From NCBI GenBank assembly GCA_027069385.1, contig JALXER010000014.1, positions 1 through 7,531 on the forward strand: a DNA stretch of 7,531 nucleotides, read 5' to 3'. Each line of letters opens with the position of its first letter. The first letter of the stretch is position 1. Under the pieces are notes generated by a model. That model saw nothing but the letters and a program-made list of their open reading frames with translations, had not been told where the DNA came from and made no database searches. Of the stretch, positions 1 through 4,916 are shown in pieces. A program made the position numbers and the translations under genes. This DNA is from Paracoccaceae bacterium (GTDB lineage Bacteria; Pseudomonadota; Alphaproteobacteria; Rhodobacterales; Rhodobacteraceae).

Positions 1-133
1 CTTGCGCCCCGCGTGAACGCCCGCTTTGCGTATCCAGAAACAGCAGGTGGCCGCCGATCGTGCAGGGTTCGACAAACCCGAACAGGCCCAGCCCGGCGGG
101 CAGCAGCACCAGCGTTGAAAATGTAAGTTCCAT
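1..133 (-). CDS. CcdA/DsbD-like integral membrane protein, N-terminal fragment (cut by left edge)
   Basis: The leftward reading frame starts at ATG 133-131 and stays open to the window edge, giving 44 residues that begin MELTFSTLVLLPAGLG. A purine-rich ribosome site (AAAGGGGAAA) sits just upstream at about 135-145. The visible part is one hydrophobic helix (about residues 5-21) holding a Gly-rich stretch and the segment GFVEPCTIGGHLLFL. The Pro-Cys pair at the end of helix 1 resembles the redox cysteine motif of the CcdA/DsbD transmembrane family (cytochrome c biogenesis, thiol transfer across the membrane). Expression is probably copper-responsive, because a CueR-type promoter lies directly upstream. 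The family call is an inference from a short fragment: the second conserved cysteine and the remaining helices lie outside the window, so another small membrane transporter family cannot be excluded. It is divergent from the cbtBA transcription unit. Confidence 0.6.
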   Translation of the reverse strand, partial: MELTFSTLVLLPAGLGLFGFVEPCTIGGHLLFLDTQSGRSRGAQ

Positions 134-152
134 GATTTCCCCTTTGGCGGTC

Positions 153-183
153 AGGCTGAACCCTCCACCAAGGGGAAGGTCAA
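153..183 (-). promoter_or_regulatory. CueR/MerR-type copper-responsive promoter and operator
   Basis: Read leftward, the -35 element TTGACC (183-178) and a -10-like CAGCCT (158-153) are separated by 19 nt, the overlong spacer typical of promoters activated by MerR-family regulators. The spacer region carries the dyad ACCTTCC-CCTTGGT-GGAGGGT (180-160), whose half-sites differ at one position. It closely resembles the known Escherichia coli copA promoter bound by CueR. It would drive the leftward CcdA-like gene, with a start point near 146 and a short leader. The regulator gene is not in the window. The spacing and dyad are seen directly; CueR (or HmrR) as the binder is inferred from family knowledge. 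Confidence 0.8.
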
Positions 184-203
184 GCGGTTTTCGCACAAAA
201 ATC

Positions 204-232
204 TTGACAGTCACGACAATTTCATTGATCAC
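204..232 (+). promoter_or_regulatory. Possible sigma-70 promoter for the riboswitch-cbtBA transcript
   Basis: A perfect -35 hexamer TTGACA lies at 204-209. With a 17-nt spacer the -10 would be GATCAC (227-232), which matches the consensus at only three of six positions. A start near 238-240 would fall exactly at the first base of the riboswitch P1 stem, which supports the placement. The weak -10 keeps this tentative. Confidence 0.4.
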
Positions 233-238
233 CAATGG

Positions 239-426
239 GCATGGTTCCCCAATGGGCGTTTGAACGCTCGGGGATGAAACGGGAATGTCGTTCGGGTGGA
301 CCTATCCAAGGCCCCAAATCGACAGCCGCCCCCGCGACTGTAGATGGGTTGCGCGCATCATCACCACTGGCTTTGCGCCGGGAAGGGATGCACGCTGATC
401 CCCATAAGCCAGGAGACCGGCCATGC
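239..426 (+). promoter_or_regulatory. Cobalamin (B12) riboswitch aptamer
   Basis: All landmark blocks of the class are visible in order. The closing stem P1 is GCATGG (239-244) with CCATGC (421-426). A stacked hairpin follows, CCCC (247-250) with GGGG (270-273) enclosing GCGTT/AACGC (256-260/263-267). Next come GATGAAACGGGAATG (273-287), GGGTGGACC (294-302), CCCCGCGACTGTA (330-342), CACTGG (365-370), CGGGAAGGG (380-388), and the B12 box AGCCAGGAGACCGGCC (407-422). Known members bind adenosyl- or hydroxocobalamin and turn expression down when B12 is plentiful. This one precedes cbtBA, so it should limit cobalt import when the cofactor is in good supply. Regulation is probably translational (see the next feature). 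The aptamer is divergent from the copper-type promoter to its left. Confidence 0.95.
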
Positions 427-441
427 ATTGACCCACCCCAC

Positions 442-467
442 GCTGTCGGGGAAGACAGCTTTAGGAG
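442..467 (+). promoter_or_regulatory. Riboswitch expression platform: hairpin next to the cbtB ribosome binding site
   Basis: A perfect 6-bp hairpin, GCTGTC (442-447), loop GGGGAA, GACAGC (454-459), ends three bases before the Shine-Dalgarno AGGAG (463-467), which is eight bases from the cbtB ATG. Only three T residues follow the stem, so it is a poor intrinsic terminator. It fits the P13 hairpin of B12 riboswitches, whose loop makes a kissing contact with the aptamer and hides the ribosome site. A competing pairing, CCCC (436-439) with GGGG (448-451), cannot easily coexist with this hairpin and could be the alternative state. Which loop bases contact the aptamer is not certain from sequence alone. 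Confidence 0.7.
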
Positions 468-475
468 TATTGATA

Positions 476-646
476 ATGACGACCAAGACCCAACCTATCG
501 CCAAGGCCGATACCAGCCTGCTGAGCATTTTTGCCGCCGCCTTTCTGGGCATCGCGATTATTTTCGTGACCGGCTTTGCCAATTCGCAGACCATCCATGA
601 CAGCGCCCATGATGTGCGCCACGCCTCCGGCTTTCCCTGCCACTAG
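476..646 (+). CDS. cbtB: CbtB, small subunit of B12-regulated cobalt transporter
   Basis: This is a 56-residue protein starting at ATG 476, eight bases after AGGAG. That start follows the riboswitch; in-frame starts further upstream lie inside the aptamer. It has a short soluble N-terminus, one membrane helix (about residues 15-34, LLSIFAAAFLGIAIIFVTGF), and a histidine-rich tail HDSAHDVRHASGFPCH (41-56) that is the hallmark of CbtB and probably binds Co(II). CbtB and CbtA form a predicted cobalt uptake system found almost always downstream of B12 riboswitches in bacteria that make cobalamin. cbtA follows three bases after the stop, so the two are one operon. Length and motif are typical of the family; metal specificity is known mainly from genomic context, not from this sequence. 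Confidence 0.92.
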   Translation: MTTKTQPIAKADTSLLSIFAAAFLGIAIIFVTGFANSQTIHDSAHDVRHASGFPCH

Positions 647-649
647 CAC

Positions 650-1369
650 ATGTTTAAAAAACTGTTGACCAGCGCGTTGTTCGCTGGATTTGGAGCAGGG
701 CTGATTGCCGCCCTGATCCAGATTGTGCTTGTCGAGCCGACAATTTTCGAGGCCGAACTGTATGAAACCGGACAACTGGTGCATTTTGGCGCGCCGCAGG
801 AAGGCGCGGTTGTGGAAGATACCCATGTGTCGCATGGCGTCGGGGATGGCCATAGCCATGACCACGGCTCCGAAAGCAACCTGAAGCGGCAGCTTTATAC
901 CGCGTCCTACGAGATTGCCAAAAGCTTTGGCTATGCGCTGATGCTGGTTGCCGGATTTGCACTGGCCGCCGAACGTGGGGTTTCCGTTACAGCGCGTCAG
1001 GGGATCATCTGGGGTTTTGCCGGGTTTATCGCCTTCAATCTGGCCCCGGCCTTTGGCCATGCGCCCGAATTGCCCGGATCCCTGGCCGCCGAGCTTTCGG
1101 CGCGGCAAATCTGGTGGGCCTTGACGGTGATTGCCTCGGTGCTGGGCTTGGGCCTGATCGGCTTTGGCAAGAATTGGGTCATGTGGGGGCTGGGCATTGT
1201 TCTGCTGGCACTCCCGCACATCATCGGCGCGCCACATATCGCCGGTTACGGCGGCGTCGCCCCCCCCGAAATGGCTGGCCGCTTTGTGGCGCTCAGCCTC
1301 GGGGCCGCCGCCATAAGCTGGAGCATCCTTGGCCTGTTCGCCGGATTCTTCTGGTCCCGCGATCCCTGA
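650..1369 (+). CDS. cbtA: CbtA, membrane subunit of B12-regulated cobalt transporter
   Basis: A 239-residue membrane protein whose ATG lies three bases after the cbtB stop. No clear ribosome site precedes it, so translational coupling to cbtB is likely and the riboswitch would control both. Helices can be seen at about residues 5-28, 90-107, 117-134, 155-172, 175-193 and 212-234. Between helix 1 and 2 is an extramembrane loop with a metal-binding histidine cluster (HVSHGVGDGHSHDHG, residues 59-73). Further conserved-looking blocks are NLAPAFGHAPELPG (130-143) and LPHIIGAPH (188-196), both with histidine near a helix end and plausibly part of the metal path. Length and topology fit the CbtA family, the proposed permease partner of CbtB. 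No ATPase or other transporter subunit is nearby. Confidence 0.92.
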   Translation: MFKKLLTSALFAGFGAGLIAALIQIVLVEPTIFEAELYETGQLVHFGAPQEGAVVEDTHVSHGVGDGHSHDHGSESNLKRQLYTASYEIAKSFGYALMLVAGFALAAERGVSVTARQGIIWGFAGFIAFNLAPAFGHAPELPGSLAAELSARQIWWALTVIASVLGLGLIGFGKNWVMWGLGIVLLALPHIIGAPHIAGYGGVAPPEMAGRFVALSLGAAAISWSILGLFAGFFWSRDP

Positions 1370-1394
1370 AAACGGGGCGCTCCCGCCCGTCGTC

Positions 1395-1485
1395 GGCGCA
1401 TTGCTTACGCAATGCGCCTCCTCCCGTTGGGCCGGGCCTCGGCTTCGCCTCGGCAGGGGGCCAGCCCCCTCTGGCGCAAGCGCCA
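1395..1485. repeat. GC-rich hairpin cluster downstream of cbtA
   Basis: Three compact perfect palindromes lie here. GGCGCATTGC (1395-1404) pairs with GCAATGCGCC (1409-1418) around TTAC. AGGGGGC (1455-1461) pairs with GCCCCCT (1464-1470) around CA. TGGCGC (1472-1477) pairs with GCGCCA (1480-1485) around AA. None is followed by a T-run, so none is a classic intrinsic terminator, although the first hairpin, 25 bp after the cbtA stop, could slow polymerase or protect the mRNA end. No convincing coding frame runs through the region. Confidence 0.7.
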
Positions 1486-1489
1486 TTCA

Positions 1490-1556
1490 CCCCCGGGATA
1501 TTTGTCAAAAGAAGAAGGAAAGGGGCTTCATTCTTCTATAAATACTCTCAGGGGGG
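1490..1556. repeat. Large imperfect inverted repeat
   Basis: The left arm (1490-1516) begins CCCCCGGGATATTT and ends AAAAGAAGAA. The right arm (1531-1556) begins TTCTTCTATAAATACT and ends in GGGGGG. Read on the opposite strand, the right arm repeats the left arm's layout: a C-run, a short purine segment, a TATTT block, then GAAGAA. The innermost seven bases (1510-1516 and 1531-1537) pair perfectly around a 14-nt loop. The two arms look like two opposed copies of one dispersed intergenic element of a type I associate with Rhodobacterales genomes. The copy relationship is inferred, and genome-wide dispersal cannot be checked here. Confidence 0.6.
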
Positions 1557-1558
1557 AA

Positions 1559-1657
1559 TTGCCCGTTTACGGGCAAGGGGGGATGAAATCCCCCGCATGG
1601 GGCTTGCCCCATGCCCGCCCGACGAGCGGGGGCCGCTTGCGGCTCCCCGAGGCGGGC
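1559..1657. repeat. Second GC-rich hairpin cluster
   Basis: Four consecutive hairpins follow the inverted repeat with almost no unpaired bases between them. TTGCCCG/CGGGCAA (1559-1565/1570-1576) has loop TTTA. GGGGGAT/ATCCCCC (1578-1584/1588-1594) has loop GAA. GCATGGGGC/GCCCCATGC (1595-1603/1606-1614) has loop TT. The last is a nested structure with outer stem GCCCGCC/GGCGGGC (1613-1619/1651-1657) and inner stem GCCGC/GCGGC (1632-1636/1639-1643) around TT. It mirrors the cluster on the other side of the inverted repeat. The rest of the gap up to the next gene (1658-1746) shows only a weak promoter candidate and a ribosome site. Confidence 0.7.
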
Positions 1658-1688
1658 GGCGCTCGGAGCGGTGCCAATTACGCCCGGG

Positions 1689-1717
1689 TTGGCGATTTCT
1701 TCGCGACATGTTACCCT
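1689..1717 (+). promoter_or_regulatory. Weak promoter candidate for the small membrane protein gene
   Basis: TTGGCG (1689-1694) and TACCCT (1712-1717) are separated by 17 nt and lie 29 bp upstream of the next ATG. They match the sigma-70 consensus at four and three positions out of six, so this is only a candidate. Confidence 0.25.
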
Positions 1718-1746
1718 TGATGTTCCACCTTTTCGGGGAACAGACC

Positions 1747-2100
1747 ATGAGTCGACGTAATCTGACCTTGTTGCTATTGTTGCTGTGGGCCGCAGCCTTT
1801 GTCTGGTCGTTTGTCAGCACCCAAATCACCCCCGCAACCGGCGACGGGTTTACCCGCGGCATGAACCGCATATCGGGATTTGCTATCTGGCAGGCGCTGG
1901 CCTTTGCGCTGGCGATCGGGATCTGGGTGCTTGGCGGGGCTTTTCACAAATCCACCGTTTTGTGCCGGGTCAGCCGGGTTCCGGCCATTGCGGCCCTGCT
2001 GGTTGTTCTGGGGGTGCTGGGTATCTTTGCCTGGAACGCTTTTGTCGCATCCGCCCCTTTGGGCACAAGCGCCGCGCCGCCGCTGGCGGTGACACAATAA
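1747..2100 (+). CDS. Small three-helix membrane protein of unknown function
   Basis: I do not recognise a characterised family. The 117-residue protein starts at ATG 1747, with GGGGA at 1735-1739 as ribosome site. An in-frame ATG at 1720 lacks a comparable site. Three hydrophobic helices are visible at about residues 5-24, 45-64 and 78-103. Helix 1 is unusually leucine-rich (LTLLLLLLWAAAFVW). The loop between helices 1 and 2 carries Arg and Asp, and the loop between 2 and 3 (HKSTVLCRVSRVP, 67-79) is basic and holds the only Cys, suggesting a cytoplasmic face. The C-terminal tail is short, rich in Ala and Pro, and uncharged. No soluble domain or catalytic motif is seen. It lies 74 bp upstream of the formaldehyde dehydrogenase gene on the same strand and could be cotranscribed, but no functional link is evident. 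Confidence 0.8.
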   Translation: MSRRNLTLLLLLLWAAAFVWSFVSTQITPATGDGFTRGMNRISGFAIWQALAFALAIGIWVLGGAFHKSTVLCRVSRVPAIAALLVVLGVLGIFAWNAFVASAPLGTSAAPPLAVTQ

Positions 2101-2174
2101 TCCGGCCAGACCCGTTGCTTTTGCACGCGGGATCGGCAACACTCCTCCAACCAAATCAACAGGGGGAAAATCCG

Positions 2175-3287
2175 ATGAAAACACGCGCCGCCGTTGCCTT
2201 TGAAGCCGGAAAACCGCTCGAAGTGGTCGAGGTCAACCTCGAAGGGCCCAAGGCCGGCGAGGTTCTGGTCGAGATCAAGGCCACGGGCATTTGCCATACC
2301 GACGAATTCACCCTGTCAGGGGCCGACCCCGAGGGGCTGTTCCCTGCCATCCTTGGCCACGAAGGCGCGGGTGTAGTGCTGGAGGTGGGCGCAGGCGTGA
2401 CCAGCCTGCAACCGGGCGATCATGTGATCCCGCTTTACACCCCCGAATGCCGTGAATGCGAATACTGCCTGAACCCCAAAACCAACCTGTGTCAGAGCAT
2501 CCGCTCCACGCAAGGTCAGGGCCTGATGCCCGATGGCACCAGCCGTTTCAGCCTGCTCGACGGTACGCCGATTCTGCACTATATGGGCTGTTCCACCTTT
2601 GCCAACCACACCGTATTGCCCGAAATCGCCCTCGCGAAGATCCGTAAGGACGCGCCGTTTGACAAGGTTTGCTATATCGGTTGCGGGGTGACGACGGGGA
2701 TCGGCGCGGTAATCAACACCGCCAAGGCCGAAATCGGCAGCAAAGCCATTGTGTTCGGCCTTGGCGGGATTGGCCTGAATGTCGTGCAGGGGTTGCGGTT
2801 GGCGGGCGCGGACCAGATTGTCGGGGTTGACCTGAACGACGACAAGGCCGTGATGGCCCGCCAGTTCGGCATGACCGATTTCGTCAACCCGTCCAAAGTC
2901 AGCGGCGATCTGGTCGGGCATCTGGTAGAGCTGACCGGCGGCGGCGCCGATTACACCTTTGACGCCACCGGCAACGTGGATGTGATGCGAACCGCGCTGG
3001 AAAGTGCCCACAAGGGCTGGGGGGAAAGCATCATCATCGGTGTGGCACCCGCAGGGGCCGAGATTTCGACCCGCCCCTTCCAACTGGTTACGGGGCGTTC
3101 ATGGCGCGGCACGGCTTTTGGCGGCGCGCGCGGGCGCACCGACGTGCCCAAGATCGTTGACTGGTACATGGACGGCAAGATAGAGATCGACCCGATGATC
3201 ACCCACAAGCTGACCCTCGACGATATCAACAAGGGCTTTGATCTGATGCACGCGGGCAAAAGCATCCGCGCCGTGGTGGAATACTAG
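2175..3287 (+). CDS. frmA: S-(hydroxymethyl)glutathione dehydrogenase (class III alcohol dehydrogenase)
   Basis: A 370-residue zinc enzyme, full length for the family, starting at ATG 2175 after AGGGGGA (2161-2167). It oxidises S-hydroxymethylglutathione, formed from formaldehyde and glutathione, to S-formylglutathione with NAD+, and can also reduce S-nitrosoglutathione. Catalytic zinc ligands are Cys40 (TGICHTD), His62 (GHEGAG) and Cys170 (IGCGVTTG). Structural zinc ligands are Cys92, Cys95, Cys98 and Cys106. The Rossmann motif is GLGGIG (195-200), with Asp219 placed to bind the NAD ribose and so favour NAD over NADP. Arg110 in CQSIRSTQGQG corresponds to the arginine that binds the glutathione adduct and marks class III. 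The gene is called adhI in Rhodobacter. S-formylglutathione hydrolase, a frequent neighbour, is not next to it here. The following NYN gene starts immediately at the stop codon. Confidence 0.95.
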   Translation: MKTRAAVAFEAGKPLEVVEVNLEGPKAGEVLVEIKATGICHTDEFTLSGADPEGLFPAILGHEGAGVVLEVGAGVTSLQPGDHVIPLYTPECRECEYCLNPKTNLCQSIRSTQGQGLMPDGTSRFSLLDGTPILHYMGCSTFANHTVLPEIALAKIRKDAPFDKVCYIGCGVTTGIGAVINTAKAEIGSKAIVFGLGGIGLNVVQGLRLAGADQIVGVDLNDDKAVMARQFGMTDFVNPSKVSGDLVGHLVELTGGGADYTFDATGNVDVMRTALESAHKGWGESIIIGVAPAGAEISTRPFQLVTGRSWRGTAFGGARGRTDVPKIVDWYMDGKIEIDPMITHKLTLDDINKGFDLMHAGKSIRAVVEY

Positions 3288-4079
3288 GTGATTAGTGACC
3301 CGATATTGCTGGCTGTCCTTATTGATGCCGACAACGTCCCCGCCAGACATGTCAACGCCATTTTTGCCGAGATCACCTCTTTGGGAGAGCCAAGCGTGCG
3401 GCGGATTTACGGCGATTTTTCCACTGGTCAGCTGAAACAATGGTCCGGCATTCTGGCCGAACACGCGATTGTACCTATCCACCAACCGGCCAATACGGTT
3501 GGCAAGAATGCCTCGGATATCGCGCTGGTCATTGACGGAATGGACCTGTTGCATTCGGGGCGGGTTGGCGGCTTTGTGCTGGTGTCTTCGGACAGCGATT
3601 TCACCCGCCTTGCCAGCCGCATTCGCGAACAGGGCCTGCCGGTTTACGGCATCGGTGAACGCAAAACGCCCGATGCATTCCGCAAAGCCTGCAAACGCTT
3701 TATCTTTATCGAGAACATCGAAAGCAATCCGGAAATACCGGCTGCGCCTGCAAAACCGGTGCCAAAGAAAGGCAAGGCCGCCAAACCGCCTGTGCCGGTT
3801 GTCCCGAATGAAAAACCGGTGGATGCGCAAGCAGCGAAAGAGCCGCCAAGCAAAGCGGTTCCGCTTATTCTGGCGGCGATCCGAACCATAGATACCGAGG
3901 ACGGCTGGTATAGCCTTGGCCCCATCGGGCAAAAGCTGCTGGCCGACCATCCGGATTTCGATTCGCGCAGCTATGATTGCCCTAACCTAAGCACTTTGCT
4001 GGAAAAGACCGGTCAGTTCATCGTTGAGCGGAAGCATACAACCATCAGGGTCAGGCGCAAAACCAGCGGGAAGAAATAG
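3288..4079 (+). CDS. NYN domain (LabA/DUF88-like, PIN-fold) protein with C-terminal OST-HTH/LOTUS domain
   Basis: A 263-residue protein starting at GTG 3288, directly after the dehydrogenase TAG, with GGTGGA at 3275-3280 as a possible ribosome site inside the preceding gene. This arrangement indicates one transcript and coupled translation. Residues 7-143 form a NYN/PIN-like nuclease domain: LIDADN (11-16, Asp13 and Asp15), KNASDIALVIDGMDLL (73-88, Asp77) and VSSDSDFTRLASRIRE (99-114, Asp102 and Asp104) supply the acidic residues expected to hold Mg2+. A linker (about 148-188) rich in Pro, Ala and Lys follows. Residues 190-257 fit the OST-HTH/LOTUS fold (PLILAAIRTI, WYSLGPIGQKLL, STLLEKTGQFIVER), a winged helix linked to RNA binding. 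The architecture suggests an RNA-targeting ribonuclease, but substrate and biological role are unknown. It ends three bases before the convergent olsA stop. Confidence 0.85.
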   Translation: MISDPILLAVLIDADNVPARHVNAIFAEITSLGEPSVRRIYGDFSTGQLKQWSGILAEHAIVPIHQPANTVGKNASDIALVIDGMDLLHSGRVGGFVLVSSDSDFTRLASRIREQGLPVYGIGERKTPDAFRKACKRFIFIENIESNPEIPAAPAKPVPKKGKAAKPPVPVVPNEKPVDAQAAKEPPSKAVPLILAAIRTIDTEDGWYSLGPIGQKLLADHPDFDSRSYDCPNLSTLLEKTGQFIVERKHTTIRVRRKTSGKK

Positions 4080-4082
4080 CGC

Positions 4083-4916
4083 TTAAGGCCGATATCGCGC
4101 GCCAAGGCTTTGTTTCAGGCCTGCGGCAACCTGCGCGTGGCTGGCTTTGGCAAGGGATTTGCGGTCGGGGTAATGCTCGGCCTTTAGCGGGGCGTGAAAG
4201 GTTACCTCGACCCGCCCGCTTCGGCTGCGCCCGAACATCTGCAACAGGTTGGGACCATAGGCCATATCGCCCCACCAGCCATAAAAATTGTCGGGGCGGC
4301 CCTTGGCGGGGAAATAGGCCACGCTGACCGGCTGCACCCATGTTACCGGACGCAGGGCCGGAGTGTGGAACACGCTGAACAGCGCGGTTTTGAACGGCAG
4401 CACCCGTAGCGCGTCGCTGCTGGTGCCTTCGGGGAAAAAGCACAGCCGGTCACCCTTGGCAATGCGGGCGGCAAGGTCGCGCTGCTGCTGGCGGGCCTGC
4501 GCGGGGGCGCGCTCTATGAATATGGTGCGGCTGACGCGGGCCAGCAGGCCGATTCCGGGCCACGAGGCCACCTCGGCCTTGGACACGAAATAGATATGCG
4601 CCGCTTCGTGCAGCACAAAGATGTCCAGCCATGTCGAATGATTGGCCACCAGCGCGCCGCCATGGGTCATTTCCTGCCCGTGGACTTGCAAGGTCAACCC
4701 CGACAGCGCCCGACCCAGCTTGCCCCAAAGCCGGATAACCGGCCCGCTGAGCCGGTTGCGGCTGCGCATCGGCAGTTCGGCCAGATAGGCCGCAAACAAC
4801 AGCGCCACCAGCACCGTAGAGCCAAGGATCATCGCGCCGGCCCGCAGACCAAAGCGCAGCCAATCCCCCATGCGCAGCGGCACCGGATCGGGGGTGGGTT
4901 CGTCATTCCAGGTCAC
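4083..4916 (-). CDS. olsA: OlsA-type lyso-ornithine lipid O-acyltransferase (PlsC family)
   Basis: A 277-residue acyltransferase read leftward. I chose GTG 4916 because it overlaps the olsB stop by four bases (GTGA), a typical coupled start. Extending further upstream would run inside olsB, and ATG 4871 is the next option. A membrane helix lies at about residues 24-46. PlsC-family motifs are all present: NHSTWLD (92-98, His93 and Asp98 of the H-X4-D catalytic pair), FIERA (133-137), FPEGTSSD (161-168) and QPVSVAYF (195-202). The family transfers an acyl chain from acyl-ACP to a hydroxyl. Next to olsB the expected substrate is lyso-ornithine lipid, completing ornithine lipid at the inner membrane. 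A general role as lysophosphatidate acyltransferase (plsC) is possible and cannot be separated by motif. It converges on the NYN gene with only three bases between stop codons. Confidence 0.85.
   Translation of the reverse strand: MTWNDEPTPDPVPLRMGDWLRFGLRAGAMILGSTVLVALLFAAYLAELPMRSRNRLSGPVIRLWGKLGRALSGLTLQVHGQEMTHGGALVANHSTWLDIFVLHEAAHIYFVSKAEVASWPGIGLLARVSRTIFIERAPAQARQQQRDLAARIAKGDRLCFFPEGTSSDALRVLPFKTALFSVFHTPALRPVTWVQPVSVAYFPAKGRPDNFYGWWGDMAYGPNLLQMFGRSRSGRVEVTFHAPLKAEHYPDRKSLAKASHAQVAAGLKQSLGARYRP

Noticed and set aside
1395..1418. Intrinsic terminator after cbtA
   Set aside because: The 10-bp hairpin is strong but is followed by TCCTCCC rather than a T-run, so I list it as part of the repeat cluster only.
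461..1486. Long leftward open frame of 341 codons opposite cbtBA
   Set aside because: It is the antisense shadow of cbtB-cbtA, is low in hydrophobic order, has no family motif, and runs into the hairpin repeat region.
1395..1657. CRISPR array
   Set aside because: The hairpins differ in sequence and are not regularly spaced direct repeats with unique spacers; no cas gene is present.
1114..1746. Upstream extension of the small membrane protein frame to 328 codons
   Set aside because: The extension starts inside cbtA and crosses the hairpin clusters; the ATG at 1747 has its own ribosome site and begins the membrane helix.
2114..2140. GTTGC...GCAAC inverted repeat upstream of frmA as an operator
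   Set aside because: Only five base pairs with a 17-nt loop, expected by chance; no known formaldehyde-regulator motif is recognisable.
1785..2174. N-terminal extension of the dehydrogenase frame to 500 codons
   Set aside because: Class III dehydrogenases are about 370 residues and begin at the MKTRAA segment; the extension is out-of-frame membrane protein sequence.
2316..3083. Leftward open frame of 255 codons opposite frmA
   Set aside because: It is an antisense shadow of a high-GC gene; the rightward strand encodes an unmistakable zinc dehydrogenase.
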